Of a stretch of 64,000 nucleotides of DNA, positions 1 to 9,925 are shown in pieces. Each line of letters starts with the position of its first letter. The first letter of the stretch is position 1. Source of the DNA: an uncultured Bacteroides sp. (GTDB taxonomy: Bacteria > Bacteroidota > Bacteroidia > Bacteroidales > Bacteroidaceae); assembly GCF_963677685.1 (NCBI RefSeq), contig NZ_OY782186.1, forward strand, positions 1,984,001 to 2,048,000. Reading direction: 5' to 3'. The position numbers were made by a program, and so were the translations under genes. The notes beneath the pieces were generated by a model. It searched no databases. It saw only the letters and a program-made list of their open reading frames with translations, and was not told where the DNA came from.

Positions 1-1314
1 AATAACGAACCTAATTTTGATGGTTTAGATGATTTGAGTAAACCGACAAATCTTGCTACCTATACTGATGTGTATCCAGGTGAAAATTTTTCTGCAGATA
101 AGTTGGCAAAGACAGTTTTACCAGCTTGGCTACTCTCTAAGTATTATACCTGTGATGAGGGATCATCTGCTTCGGTAACTTATAATTATGAAACAACTGA
201 AGAAGATGTTCCTTCTATTTCTGTGGACTTTGAAAGAAATATCATTCTAAATGCAGAAACAAATATTTCTGGTTGGTTCAATTTAGCTACTGTTGGTGAT
301 CTGAAATGGATGGATAAATCATATAATAACGTGTATACTCAGATGTCAGCAAATGGTGCGGCGGGAGAAGTCAATGCATGGTTCATTTCTCCTAAGCATA
401 AAGTGACAAAAGGTGAATCTTTATCTTTTGATGTTTGTATTGGATATTGGAATGCTGATTGTCTTCAAGTGCTTATATCATCTACATTTCAAGGAACTAA
501 TAGTAGTGTGACTAATAGTAAGACGAAATGGATTGATGTTACTTCTAGCTTTACTATTCCTCAAGAGCCTACTAACAAATATGGTAGTTTTGCTACAGCT
601 GGCAGCCTGAATTTAGATCAATATGCTGGACAGGATATCTATGTAGCATTTAAATATGTGGGTAATGGTGCTGCGGAGTCAAAAGCTACTACTACCATTC
701 AGCTTGATAATATTAAAATTGCTGGAACTAAGACTGTTACTACTGAAATGACAGATGAATATTCTTATGATGGTGCTGCCTGGAATTTTGTCCGTACTGT
801 GCCTAAAGCTGCGTTAAATGAAACATTTGATGATCGTACGATAAACTCTGGCGACAAGACTATGTTAACTGGATGGGTAAGTGCAGCAACTCAGGGAACG
901 GTTTATTGGACTGATAAATCATATAGTAAAAATAATTATACAAACTGTTCTGCTTACAAACAGGCAAGTACAGTTGAAGCTTGGTTAATTACTCCTGAAC
1001 TTGAGATTAGAGATAATTATATTCTTAAGTTTGATATGGTTTCTGGACATTGGACGCATGAGGCTTTACATGTTTATGTCTCTACAAATTTTGATGGTAA
1101 AGAAGAAGGCATATCTACTGCAACTTGGGAGGAAATTACAGATTTAGTTATGCCTAAAAAAGAATCTGGTTATTCTAGTTTCACTACTGTTGGTCCTACT
1201 GACCTCTCTGCTTATGTTGGGCAGAATATATATGTTGCTTTTAAGTATTTAGGTGATCCTACTCAAAACCAAACTTCTACGGTACAGCTAGATAATATTT
1301 ATGTAGGTGAATAA
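1..1314 (+). CDS. Choice-of-anchor J-type surface protein, 5'-truncated by window edge
   Basis: The reading frame is open from base 1, so the start lies upstream of the window. The first in-frame TTG (34) is not a credible start. The visible 437 residues hold two related beta-rich modules, roughly residues 85-240 and 275-437. Each has the pattern 'W(F)N/V..AT.G...W.DKSY..' followed by 'EAW.I/F(I)(S/T)P' and ends in 'VQLDNI' or 'IQLDNI'. This pattern is known from choice-of-anchor J (MAM-like) domains in Bacteroidetes surface lipoproteins, which are usually adhesive or substrate-binding. No catalytic motif is visible. The gene is followed by a strong hairpin terminator and converges with the EEP gene. 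A specific ligand cannot be assigned. Confidence 0.7.
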   Translation, partial: NNEPNFDGLDDLSKPTNLATYTDVYPGENFSADKLAKTVLPAWLLSKYYTCDEGSSASVTYNYETTEEDVPSISVDFERNIILNAETNISGWFNLATVGDLKWMDKSYNNVYTQMSANGAAGEVNAWFISPKHKVTKGESLSFDVCIGYWNADCLQVLISSTFQGTNSSVTNSKTKWIDVTSSFTIPQEPTNKYGSFATAGSLNLDQYAGQDIYVAFKYVGNGAAESKATTTIQLDNIKIAGTKTVTTEMTDEYSYDGAAWNFVRTVPKAALNETFDDRTINSGDKTMLTGWVSAATQGTVYWTDKSYSKNNYTNCSAYKQASTVEAWLITPELEIRDNYILKFDMVSGHWTHEALHVYVSTNFDGKEEGISTATWEEITDLVMPKKESGYSSFTTVGPTDLSAYVGQNIYVAFKYLGDPTQNQTSTVQLDNIYVGE

Positions 1315-1336
1315 TTTGAATTTTTAATATATTATG

Positions 1337-1374
1337 AAAGAGAGCTTTCCTAACCATGGTAGCTCTCTTTTTTT
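1337..1374. terminator. Bidirectional hairpin terminator
   Basis: A perfect 10-bp stem (AAAGAGAGCT at 1337-1346, AGCTCTCTTT at 1361-1370) with a 14-nt loop is followed by T residues. It lies between two convergent genes and overlaps the last bases of the minus-strand gene, so it probably serves both. Confidence 0.8.
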
Positions 1375-2452
1375 ATCTTTTTATCCCAACTTCCATGATC
1401 ACAGGGTTATGATCACTAAAATCTAATGAGGGAGAATGGTAATGTATTCCTTGTATGTCGTGAGAATGAAAGATGTAATCAATACGGAGCATACGTTTGT
1501 AGTAACGGTAGCTATAGGCATATCCGCTTCCTGATGTTTTGAATCCGTCTTCTAACTGACCTTTAACTGTGCGATATATGTAGGAGGATGGAATAGAGTT
1601 AAAATCTCCACATAATAATATCGGATAGGGACTTTCCTCAATTACTTTATGTATGGCTTTTGCTTGTATTTCTCGTTTTAGTGAGTTCTCTCTGATACTT
1701 CTTAAAACTTCATATATTATATCTTTTGTGGAGAGAGAATTCTCTTTTTGTTCTCTGATGATCTTTTTACGGATTTCTGAAATATTGGTAGTCTGTAAGT
1801 GGTTGTTAAATACACGAATTTGCTTTCCTCCTATTGAGATCTCTCCCCATATACTGCTATTTTTACTGTTGGGGTATGTTAATAATTTGCTATCATTGAT
1901 GGGGTATTTGCTGAATATGGCTAATGGAAGAAGATGTAAGCTGTCAGGGGTAATAATGCTGTATTTCCATTTTGAGAAAGCCTTTTTTATGCTGTCTACT
2001 GTAAAGGTTTCATTTCCCTCAAACTCTTGAAAACAAATAATATCCACATTCGCTTTTGCCATATATCCTGCAATGTTCTTACATGAATGACCATCGGCTT
2101 CTTTTCCAAAACCGAAAACGTTATAAGTGGCTATTTTTATATTTGAGTAATCGGAAGGTACTTTTTTTTTATCAAATTGAATTTGATATATGGAGTTAAT
2201 GTATCCCCAATTAGAACCAATGGCTAATATGGGGACCAATAGCCAGTATTTTTTCTGGAAGCCCCAATATATGATGATGGGAATGTTTAGCAATAATAGT
2301 ATGGGCAAAAATAGCCCGATTATGGGAATAAGTATAGAATGTGATGGAGGAATATATCGAGCATAGCTACCTATTATAGTCAAAAGGGCTAAACAGAGAG
2401 TTATTACTATTGCAATAGTATCTAATACTCTGTGTAGTTTTAATTTTTTCAT
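1373..2452 (-). CDS. Endonuclease/exonuclease/phosphatase (EEP) family protein with N-terminal membrane segments
   Basis: 359 residues. Three hydrophobic segments at about 12-30, 40-64 and 69-86 anchor the protein in the inner membrane. A complete EEP domain follows (about 105-357). The family's active-site positions are all visible: N111 in ATYNVFG, E143 in FQEFEG, H218 in NNHLQ, D283 and N285 in GDFNS, D325 in DYIF, and D347/H348 in SDHNP. EEP enzymes are metal-dependent phosphodiesterases acting on nucleic acids, phospholipids or inositol phosphates. The substrate here is unknown. The membrane anchor suggests an envelope or extracytoplasmic substrate. It lies 56 nt downstream of the hybrid kinase gene and could share its transcript. 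Confidence 0.85.
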   Translation of the reverse strand: MKKLKLHRVLDTIAIVITLCLALLTIIGSYARYIPPSHSILIPIIGLFLPILLLLNIPIIIYWGFQKKYWLLVPILAIGSNWGYINSIYQIQFDKKKVPSDYSNIKIATYNVFGFGKEADGHSCKNIAGYMAKANVDIICFQEFEGNETFTVDSIKKAFSKWKYSIITPDSLHLLPLAIFSKYPINDSKLLTYPNSKNSSIWGEISIGGKQIRVFNNHLQTTNISEIRKKIIREQKENSLSTKDIIYEVLRSIRENSLKREIQAKAIHKVIEESPYPILLCGDFNSIPSSYIYRTVKGQLEDGFKTSGSGYAYSYRYYKRMLRIDYIFHSHDIQGIHYHSPSLDFSDHNPVIMEVGIKR

Positions 2453-2508
2453 TTTTTTTATTTACATACTTGTTCTTTGGTGTTAAGAACTTTTTAGTTA
2501 AGTGTTTT

Positions 2509-5154
2509 TTATGAGTTGCTTAACCATTTTGTTAGAGTCTCTTTGAGTAACGCCTGTGAGAAAGGTTTTGTTAAGAATTCATTGCAGCCAGCCTTTCTTG
2601 CTGCTTCTTTATCATATGCGTATGCATAGGCGCTTAAGGCGATGATAGGAATATGACTTGACTGTTTTCTGATTTCTTTAGTGGCACTTAGCCCGTCCAT
2701 ATTAGGCATTTTTATATCCATTAAAATTAAGTCCGGCTTGCCTTCATCGTACATTTGTATGGCTTCAACGCCGTCTTTAGCACGTAATACATTGTAGGTT
2801 TTACCCAATATAGCTTTTAATAGATCATAGTTACTGTCTGTATCTTCTGCAATTAAGATTGTAGGAGTAGCATCATACTTATGTAGATTACTTAGTTTAT
2901 TTTCCACGTTGGTTCCTTTTGTTTCTTTGTTGTTATTTTCTTCTTTTACTTTTTCGCAAGGTAGAGTAAATGTAAAAGTAGAACCTTGTCCTAATATTGA
3001 CTCTGCAGATATTGTACCTCCAAGTCGTTCTACTATTGTTTTGCATATTGCAAGTCCTAAGCCTGTTCCTTGGGCAAAGTTATTCACTTTTACAAAGCGA
3101 TTAAAGACTTTACTTATTTTTTCTTTTGATATGCCAATGCCTGTATCTTTTACGTAAAACATGACAGATTCACCTTCTTTCTTATATCCATATTTTACGC
3201 TACCTGTTTTTACAAATTTAAATGCATTCCCTATTAGATTGGATAAAACTTGAAATATCCGGTTCTTATCAGATATTAATGCTAACTCCGTGTTTGAGTC
3301 TTCAAAGACTAATTCAACTCCATTGGGGCAGCGAAAAACGTGTGCATCATAGATCTCGCGGCATAATGTATGTAGTTTAACTTCTCCTAATGTGAATTCT
3401 ACAATACCTGATTCTATTTTTGACAAATCTAATATTTCATCAATCAGTTCAAGAAGTCGCTCATTGTTTGCGTCAACAATATTGTAATATTCCATTCTGT
3501 CTTGAGCATTTTCGCAATCGGCTATGATTCTTGAGAAACCTACAATAGCATTTAATGGTGTTCGTATCTCATGGCTCATGTTAGCAAGAAATGCTGATTT
3601 CAATTTATCGGATATTTCAGCTTTTTCTTTTGAAGCCAATATTTCTCTCTTCATTATCTCTTGTTGAGTGATATTCCACTCAATGTTTATGATGATAGGT
3701 GAGAAGTCTTTACTTTCAATGAGCATTTTTTGTCTGTCTAATATGATAGGTTTTCCATATTCATCTATTCTTTCAATAATATCATGAATAATTTTCCCTG
3801 TTTTTGTGATCTCAATATCTAATGCTCTTTTTTCTTGTGCTTCATTGAAAGGATGGTAGTCAAAGTCTGTTTTACCTACTGCCGTATTGTAGTCTTTGAT
3901 TGTTCTATAATTTGCTTCTTTATTTCGATATATATATTTAAAGCCATTATTTACATCTTTTACGACAATGCTTGCCGGAAGGCTTTTCATCGTAATATCC
4001 ATAATCATATTGAGCCTTTTCACTTCAGACTCATGTTTGATTCGTTCTGATATGTCATGTCCGAAAACCCAAATACTTTTTTCTCCGGCGTCATTAGTTA
4101 CGCAGTATACGGTTTCTTCAAATGCAAGTATTTTATTATTATTCTTGAAAGGAGAGTAAGTGACAAAACTTTTGCTACTTCCAACGGTCGTAGAGGCAAA
4201 TATTCTAGTCCATTTATCTTTCTCTATGCTGCCTAGAGAAAGTTCGTATATTTTGATTTTGGTTATATCAACATGTTCTGAAATCTGACGGTGTTCTCTA
4301 AATTTTCTATTTGTAAATATTAAAGTGCCGTCTTCTCTAGCTGCAAAAATATCTTCATTAGCATTGTTGATTGCTTTGGTAAGTATATTAATATCACTCT
4401 TTTGCCTTTTTATATCTGTGATGTTTTGAGCATATCCTTCAATAGTAGCGATTTCTCCATTTTTATCAAGTTTGACATTTAGTTTTTGGACTTTCAGATA
4501 CTTCGTTTCTCCCATGTGATACACTCTAAACTCAAAACTAATTTTATCTGAAATGCCTTCATTGGTGAACAACCATTCGCGTAATCCATCTCTGTCTTCT
4601 TCTGCTAGTGTTTTGAGATAGTCTTCAAAATTAATTTTCTGAATTTGCTCTGTTGCTAAAATGTTTGTATGCCCATGATAAGTGATTGTATGATCTGATT
4701 TTTTGTATAGCCATTGACCTATAAGTGCTAATTCTTGCGTTCCTTTTAATTTTTGATTTGCTTTTTCTAGCTCTAACCTGATATTACATCGTTCAGTTAT
4801 GTCACGGTATTGGCATAGAACCATATCTTCAAAAGGATACATAATGCATTTGAAATAGAACGTTTCTTTTTCTAATGGAAGTTTGAAATTTTTAGATATA
4901 GTAACTTTATTGTGGAGTACGCGTTTAAATTCGGGGTATATTTTTTTGAATGTATGTTTTGGTAGTATTTCAAATATATTTTTACCTATTAATCTATCTT
5001 CTTGTAAAAACCATAGATCACTATAAGTCTTGATATCTTGACATACTCCTTCTGCATTAATCAGGAGCATCGTATCAGCAGTCATTTGCAGTATTCTCTC
5101 GGAATATGTGGCATCATGTAATATTCTTTTCATACGATAATTAAGATCAGACAA
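2509..5154 (-). CDS. Multi-PAS hybrid sensor histidine kinase / response regulator
   Basis: 881 residues with no clear transmembrane segment, so probably cytoplasmic. Four PAS-like sensor regions can be placed at about 17-125, 140-250, 255-375 and 380-500. A HisKA dimerisation domain follows, with the phosphorylated histidine at H528 in FLANMSHEIRTPLN. The HATPase domain has an N-box near N643, a G1 box at D670-TGIGIS and a G2 box GTGLGL at 696-701. A C-terminal receiver domain (about 764-878) has acidic residues E770/D771, the phospho-acceptor D813 in LMDIKMP, and a conserved lysine in LTKPF. All catalytic residues are present. There is no separate DNA-binding regulator nearby, so the phosphorelay partner is unknown. 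It lies 70 nt past the end of the polysaccharide locus and might sense its output, but that is inference from position only. Confidence 0.92.
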   Translation of the reverse strand: MSDLNYRMKRILHDATYSERILQMTADTMLLINAEGVCQDIKTYSDLWFLQEDRLIGKNIFEILPKHTFKKIYPEFKRVLHNKVTISKNFKLPLEKETFYFKCIMYPFEDMVLCQYRDITERCNIRLELEKANQKLKGTQELALIGQWLYKKSDHTITYHGHTNILATEQIQKINFEDYLKTLAEEDRDGLREWLFTNEGISDKISFEFRVYHMGETKYLKVQKLNVKLDKNGEIATIEGYAQNITDIKRQKSDINILTKAINNANEDIFAAREDGTLIFTNRKFREHRQISEHVDITKIKIYELSLGSIEKDKWTRIFASTTVGSSKSFVTYSPFKNNNKILAFEETVYCVTNDAGEKSIWVFGHDISERIKHESEVKRLNMIMDITMKSLPASIVVKDVNNGFKYIYRNKEANYRTIKDYNTAVGKTDFDYHPFNEAQEKRALDIEITKTGKIIHDIIERIDEYGKPIILDRQKMLIESKDFSPIIINIEWNITQQEIMKREILASKEKAEISDKLKSAFLANMSHEIRTPLNAIVGFSRIIADCENAQDRMEYYNIVDANNERLLELIDEILDLSKIESGIVEFTLGEVKLHTLCREIYDAHVFRCPNGVELVFEDSNTELALISDKNRIFQVLSNLIGNAFKFVKTGSVKYGYKKEGESVMFYVKDTGIGISKEKISKVFNRFVKVNNFAQGTGLGLAICKTIVERLGGTISAESILGQGSTFTFTLPCEKVKEENNNKETKGTNVENKLSNLHKYDATPTILIAEDTDSNYDLLKAILGKTYNVLRAKDGVEAIQMYDEGKPDLILMDIKMPNMDGLSATKEIRKQSSHIPIIALSAYAYAYDKEAARKAGCNEFLTKPFSQALLKETLTKWLSNS

Positions 5155-5224
5155 AATATAATGGCAGCAAAATTACATAAAATAATTTATATTTATTTAT
5201 ATTTTTTGTTAAAAGATAAGTTTT

Positions 5225-6412
5225 TTATTTTGCTCTTTTTGCTTTCTCCCATACTCCTTTGTTTGGCTTCCGAAGTAGATAGGGAACACTTCTTAATACA
5301 CTAATGTTCATAAAGAAAAAGTAATAGGGTATAAAAAGAATTTTAATTTTAATTTCTTTATTAGATAAATATTCTCCATATCCAGCTAATAGATAAAATA
5401 ATACTTGTAATGTTAATATGATTCCATACATTACTGGTGACTTATATTGAATGAGTAGAATTATATTCAGGGGTAATAAAGCAAACAGTAAAATAGGTGT
5501 TATTGACCATCTTAATACTCGATGAGATAGGTATTGGAAACTCAATACACCATATTTAAATGGGTTTAGTAATCCGCGTAGTCGCCATATAGACTGAAGA
5601 CCTCCGGCGGCGATACGTATTTTTCTTTTTTTTTCTTCTTTTATGTTTGCTGATCCTGATTCGCAAGCATAGGCATTGCTACAGTAGGCTATCTTATATC
5701 CCTGCATAGCTATTCGCAGTGATAAAATGAAATCGTCTAATAGCGTATCTTTTTTCATTTCCTGAAATAATTCCCGGCGTATAGCAAAAAGTTCTCCTGC
5801 TGCTCCTACAGCGGAATATAGTCGAGCATCTAACGCTTTGAGAGTAGATTCGTATTTCCAATAGATACCTTCACCGCCACCTGCAGCGTTGTCTTCTTCT
5901 TGATTAATAATACGCTTTTCTCCTGCTACACATCCAACTTTAGGATTAGAAAAGTTTTTAACAATAGCTATAACCGCATCTTTGTTTATCATGGTGTTGG
6001 CATCTGTGAATATGACGATTGGTGTCTTTATGAATCGCATACCTCGGTTTATTGCCATTGTTTTACCTTGTCTTTTAGGTTGAAAAAGTATGTTGGCTTG
6101 AGGCCATGCTTTTAGTTTTTCATTAGTGCTATCATTGCTACCATCTGTTATCCAAGTAATATGCAGTTTCTCTGCCGGATAATTCTGATCTAAGCTATTC
6201 TGCATTTTCTTATTTACCTGATCCTCTTCGTTATAAGCAGCTATAAAGAGAGTGACGTCAGGCAAGTTATCGGTAGCGGGTAGAACTGGTTGAGTTGGTT
6301 TATAAAACAACTCTTTGATCTTGACTAATATATAAAGTAAAATTCCATATCCTAAATAAGTATAGAAAATGATGAATAAAAATATCCAAAATAATATTTC
6401 AAGGGTTGTCAT
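5225..6412 (-). CDS. Membrane-bound family 2 glycosyltransferase (processive-type architecture)
   Basis: 395 residues. An N-terminal membrane segment (about 8-32) is followed by a GT2 catalytic domain: FIAAYNEE at 57-63, DGSND at 90-94, the sugar-nucleotide/metal site DAN at 137-139, and an acidic LDDF motif near 225-228 in the position of the catalytic base. An RKIRIAAGGLQSIWR stretch (263-277) sits where the Q(Q/R)xRW motif lies in cellulose or hyaluronan synthase-like enzymes. Three C-terminal membrane segments follow. The domain order suggests an enzyme that polymerises or extends a chain at the inner membrane. It is the last gene of a tight cluster, 6 nt from its upstream neighbour. The sugar specificity is not readable. 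Confidence 0.87.
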   Translation of the reverse strand: MTTLEILFWIFLFIIFYTYLGYGILLYILVKIKELFYKPTQPVLPATDNLPDVTLFIAAYNEEDQVNKKMQNSLDQNYPAEKLHITWITDGSNDSTNEKLKAWPQANILFQPKRQGKTMAINRGMRFIKTPIVIFTDANTMINKDAVIAIVKNFSNPKVGCVAGEKRIINQEEDNAAGGGEGIYWKYESTLKALDARLYSAVGAAGELFAIRRELFQEMKKDTLLDDFILSLRIAMQGYKIAYCSNAYACESGSANIKEEKKRKIRIAAGGLQSIWRLRGLLNPFKYGVLSFQYLSHRVLRWSITPILLFALLPLNIILLIQYKSPVMYGIILTLQVLFYLLAGYGEYLSNKEIKIKILFIPYYFFFMNISVLRSVPYLLRKPNKGVWEKAKRAK

Positions 6413-6418
6413 ATAAAA

Positions 6419-7267
6419 TCATTTTATAAGATTATTGTCTTGGTCTTTGTATTGATCTTTTTTAATGAATAGTCCACTTATATTTTTTATTGCTTTTATT
6501 AATCGTTTGATAAAGCTTTTTAATAAAGACCCTTCAGTACCCACAGTACCATAACCCGTAATTACTCGTGCTTTTTTGCTGGTAATGAAAACTAATTTTC
6601 CATATTTTTTCATCTCTAATGCCATGCTACCATCTTCCCCTCGTAGTATGTCTGTGCGGAACCCAATTTTACGCGCATATTCGGTTTTGAATCCAAATGT
6701 CATACCTCGAACACATAACTCCGGTCTTTTTATGAATTGAAAGCGTAAATATATATCTCTAAGACTTTCGTATATGAAAAGTCCGATGGGTGATTTTTCC
6801 TGAGATGGCATGAAGCTCCATAAACTAAAGGTGCAGGATATATTGGGCTTCATTAATTGCTCTATGTGTGTTTGGACGTAATGAGGGGGATATATTGTAT
6901 CTGCATCTATGCATAGATGATATTTACCTCTGGCATGGTTCAAACCACACTGTCTGGCATGTCCGGGACCTTTCTGTTTTTCGTCAAACCATTTAACTCC
7001 AAGAGTGTCTAGTACTTTTGCAGTTTGATCGGTAGAACAGTTATTTACAGCTAAAATTTCAAAGGGCAGGTTACATTTATTATCACAAAGTGACCATAGG
7101 CATGATAATAATCGGCTCTCCTCGTTGTGAGCGATGAGCACTACCGATATTAAAGGATCTTCGCATTGCTTCTCTTTTAACTTCTTTTTAACCTCTGCTA
7201 ATATCACTTGCGCAACTGATAAGATGGGCTTTTCGTAAACTTCAATATATTTTGTATACCATGGCAT
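6419..7267 (-). CDS. Family 2 glycosyltransferase
   Basis: 282 residues. The GT-A fold is indicated by SVVLIAHNEE (41-50), NNCSTD (75-80), the metal-binding DAD at 121-123 and a downstream RGEDGSMALEM segment containing the probable catalytic acidic pair. There are no membrane segments, so it is a cytoplasmic or peripheral enzyme adding one sugar to a lipid-linked precursor. It sits between two other glycosyltransferases with gaps of 6 and 11 nt, which supports co-transcription. Donor and acceptor are unknown. Confidence 0.85.
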   Translation of the reverse strand: MPWYTKYIEVYEKPILSVAQVILAEVKKKLKEKQCEDPLISVVLIAHNEESRLLSCLWSLCDNKCNLPFEILAVNNCSTDQTAKVLDTLGVKWFDEKQKGPGHARQCGLNHARGKYHLCIDADTIYPPHYVQTHIEQLMKPNISCTFSLWSFMPSQEKSPIGLFIYESLRDIYLRFQFIKRPELCVRGMTFGFKTEYARKIGFRTDILRGEDGSMALEMKKYGKLVFITSKKARVITGYGTVGTEGSLLKSFIKRLIKAIKNISGLFIKKDQYKDQDNNLIK

Positions 7268-7278
7268 ATCTTTCTGTT

Positions 7279-8433
7279 TTATGAATTTTTCAAACTTCTA
7301 AATAAATCGTCCCACTGTTTAGCTATGTTTTCTATTTTAAACCGTTCGACATTATGTCGAGCTTTTACACCCATTTTTTTACGAATATCTGTATTTTCAA
7401 TTAGATAACATATTTTATTGGCTAATTCTTCTATGTTGCCGTCTTCTACTAATAAACCGTCTTCACCGTTGCAGATGATATCACGTGGACCACAAGGGCA
7501 GGCAAATGAGACAGGGGGAACACCACATGCCATCGCTTCGGTGATGACAAGTCCAAAACCTTCATATCTGGATGAAAGTACAAAAATGGAACTTTCTAAA
7601 TATTTGTCGACAATATCAGGGGTGCTGTGATTTAGAATGCAGCTTTTTTCTAACTGTAGTGCTTTTATTTGTTCTTCCAATTCACTACGCATTCCGTCGC
7701 CGTATATATTGAGGACCCAGTCAGGGTGTTTTCGGTTCACCATGCTCCATGCATCAATTAGTCTGTCAAACCCTTTTTGAGGCATATATCGCCCAACTGC
7801 AATGATGCGTTTCTTTTGACATTTGGAAACACTGTCAGGAAAGAAGGGGAGTGCGTTATATATAACTGCGGTATTGTTTAACTCTGTCCATTCTCTAGCG
7901 TCTTCATCACTTAATACAATGAATTTTTTTAGTTTACGTAACTGATTAATTAACTGCTTCATCCAATAGTGTCGAACTATCTTTTGAAGAAATGAAGGTA
8001 TTTTGTTGTCACTAAATTCTCTGTAGTTTGATTTATTAAAATGGATTTCACCTATTTTTATGCTTCCATCTGTCATCCTATTTATCACATTTATATCTCG
8101 CCTTAGTAAAGATATGGTAATGTCCGGAGATATTTCGTTTAGACATTTATTCAAACGTGCTTTAAGTTGATGTTGCTTTTTTAGATATTTTATAGCTCGC
8201 TTATGCAAAGGTAAACCATACAAGTGATCGTAATTGATATCTAGCTGATGTGTTTTTATAGTTGGGAATAGGGGATAGTAAGGCACTTTATTTTTGCCAT
8301 CTGTTAATATTATATGTATTTCATATTCTAAATATTCAGCTAGATAATTTGCTTTTATGGTTAACGCACGTTCCATCCCACTAGGATAATATAAAGAGGG
8401 AATGCAATATGCCAGTTTTAGTTTCTTATTCAT
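7279..8433 (-). CDS. Family 4 glycosyltransferase
   Basis: 384 residues with the two-domain GT-B pattern. The C-terminal Rossmann half carries AVGRYMPQKGFDRLIDAW and the donor-site signature SSRYEGFGLVITEAMACG, where two glutamates seven residues apart form the EX7E motif of retaining GT4 enzymes. The N-terminal half contains YYPSGMERAL, a glycine-containing loop typical of the acceptor domain. It is likely to add a hexose or a deoxysugar to the repeat unit. It lies 7 nt downstream of the gene at 8441 and 11 nt upstream of the next one. Confidence 0.88.
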   Translation of the reverse strand: MNKKLKLAYCIPSLYYPSGMERALTIKANYLAEYLEYEIHIILTDGKNKVPYYPLFPTIKTHQLDINYDHLYGLPLHKRAIKYLKKQHQLKARLNKCLNEISPDITISLLRRDINVINRMTDGSIKIGEIHFNKSNYREFSDNKIPSFLQKIVRHYWMKQLINQLRKLKKFIVLSDEDAREWTELNNTAVIYNALPFFPDSVSKCQKKRIIAVGRYMPQKGFDRLIDAWSMVNRKHPDWVLNIYGDGMRSELEEQIKALQLEKSCILNHSTPDIVDKYLESSIFVLSSRYEGFGLVITEAMACGVPPVSFACPCGPRDIICNGEDGLLVEDGNIEELANKICYLIENTDIRKKMGVKARHNVERFKIENIAKQWDDLFRSLKNS

Positions 8434-8440
8434 AGAATTT

Positions 8441-9556
8441 TTATAATTGGTTTAAAACCTTTTCCATTTGATTTTTCCATGATAGATGCTTTATGGAATT
8501 TCGAATCTCAAAAGGAGTATATTTTTGTGTTGTTGCAAATTCAACAATTTTATTAATGTCTATAGGAGTATCATCTGCTGATGCTTTGAGTATATATGGC
8601 ATTTTTTCAAAGTCATCATCTATTTCTGAATAAATAAAAGGGATTCCTCGTGCTGCATATTCTCTATTCTTCAATGTTTTAATATTGCTGATATTACTTC
8701 TATGACGGCCTAGACTGCCAATCGCAAAGTCTGCTTGCTCAAACATATCATCAAGTTCATCACCATGTTTTGTTCCATGTAATATAACGAATTGTTCTAA
8801 CTTGTTTTGTTTCAAAGGAGTTAATATCTCTTCTCTTTCTCTCTGTCCTGTGAGATTACCTATTATATGAAAATAGACTTTGTATCCATTTTTATTTAAC
8901 CTGTAAAACTCTCCTAAACCTTTAATAATTCTGTCAAAGCCATGCCAGTAATGCACTTCTGCAACACCTATAAGATGAAGTTCGTATTGTATATCATTTA
9001 CATTTTCTTTTTGCTTAATAGCGGAAAAATCAATCCCATTTGAAATACGGATTGTACGTTGTCCAAATATTATTTTTTCATTTGAAAATGTCACAATAGC
9101 ATTGAGATTGTTTGCTAATCTTTTTCGAAAAAGCTTATCTATAAAGAGTTCTAATATCATGCTTTTGTCTATATATTCCTGATCATATGGGTATGTCGGA
9201 ATCTCCATGATAACTTTAGCCCCATTTTCTTTTATTTGTTTTACTAGATGTATCGTAAAAGGGTTTGCATTGTGATAAGAACGTATATATACTAATGATA
9301 TCTTTTCATTCTTAATATAGTTAATAATACTATTGTAATAGCATCTTTTCTTAATCTTAGCCAAAAAGCCTTTGCCTAGATCTGAAAGTACTTCTTTGTC
9401 TATCATCCATTTACGATGACCTTGAATGTTTAAATTATAGTAACAAATGTGTGTATCTATATCGCATTCTTCTAATGCTTTTAGTTGATAGAAAATTTTT
9501 TTACTGATACCATTAGATGCTTCAAAGCCGTGGAAAATAAGGAAAAGTGCTTTCAT
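8441..9556 (-). CDS. GT-B-type glycosyltransferase, divergent
   Basis: 371 residues. The C-terminal half reads like a GT4 donor domain (GVAEVHYWHGFDRIIKGL, then HIIGNLTG), but the classical EX7E signature is not clear; a KNREYAARGIPFIYSE segment lies in its place. The N-terminal half begins MKALFLIFHGFEASNGISKK, which resembles the acceptor-binding loop of the family. It is first in the tight four-gene glycosyltransferase cluster 9556-5225. A -7-like element (TAATTTTG on the minus strand, 9592-9585) lies just upstream. Weaker motif conservation makes the family call less firm than for its neighbours. Confidence 0.7.
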   Translation of the reverse strand: MKALFLIFHGFEASNGISKKIFYQLKALEECDIDTHICYYNLNIQGHRKWMIDKEVLSDLGKGFLAKIKKRCYYNSIINYIKNEKISLVYIRSYHNANPFTIHLVKQIKENGAKVIMEIPTYPYDQEYIDKSMILELFIDKLFRKRLANNLNAIVTFSNEKIIFGQRTIRISNGIDFSAIKQKENVNDIQYELHLIGVAEVHYWHGFDRIIKGLGEFYRLNKNGYKVYFHIIGNLTGQREREEILTPLKQNKLEQFVILHGTKHGDELDDMFEQADFAIGSLGRHRSNISNIKTLKNREYAARGIPFIYSEIDDDFEKMPYILKASADDTPIDINKIVEFATTQKYTPFEIRNSIKHLSWKNQMEKVLNQL

Positions 9557-9867
9557 AGGGGTATTTATATATTTTAAAAATATGCAAAATTAAATGATGA
9601 TATTTGGATTTTCATACTAGTATAATAAACATACTGTTGACTAAAGTTATAACTTAGATGCTTTGATTCAAAGATGCGAAAAATATTTTAATTAATGTTT
9701 GAAAATCTCATTTTATTGCTTCTATTTAGCGTTAGCTTGATGTATTCACATGTTTTTTCTATAAATGACTTAAGAGCACAGAGCGAAAATAAACATTCTA
9801 AAAACTAAAGATTGCAAATGTGATGCTTAATCCCTAAATTTTTATTTGGGGGCTGATAATTATAAAT

Positions 9868-9904
9868 AAAAATGATTTATTCTTTTAATTCAGAAATCAT
9901 TTTT
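9868..9904. other. AT-rich stem-loop with flanking T tract
   Basis: Inverted repeat AAAAATGATTT (9868-9878) and AAATCATTTTT (9894-9904), an 11-bp stem with a 15-nt loop. T residues follow on the plus strand, so it resembles a terminator. No plus-strand gene lies upstream to be terminated, so it may be a relic or a block to read-through. Confidence 0.45.
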
Positions 9905-9917
9905 TTAATATATATGT

Positions 9918-9925
9918 TATATTTG
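9918..9925 (+). promoter_or_regulatory. Bacteroidetes-type -7 element for the glycosyltransferase at 9944
   Basis: TATATTTG matches TAnnTTTG exactly and ends 18 nt before the start codon. No good TTTG -33 element is seen at the usual distance, so the promoter may be weak or activator-dependent. Confidence 0.45.
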
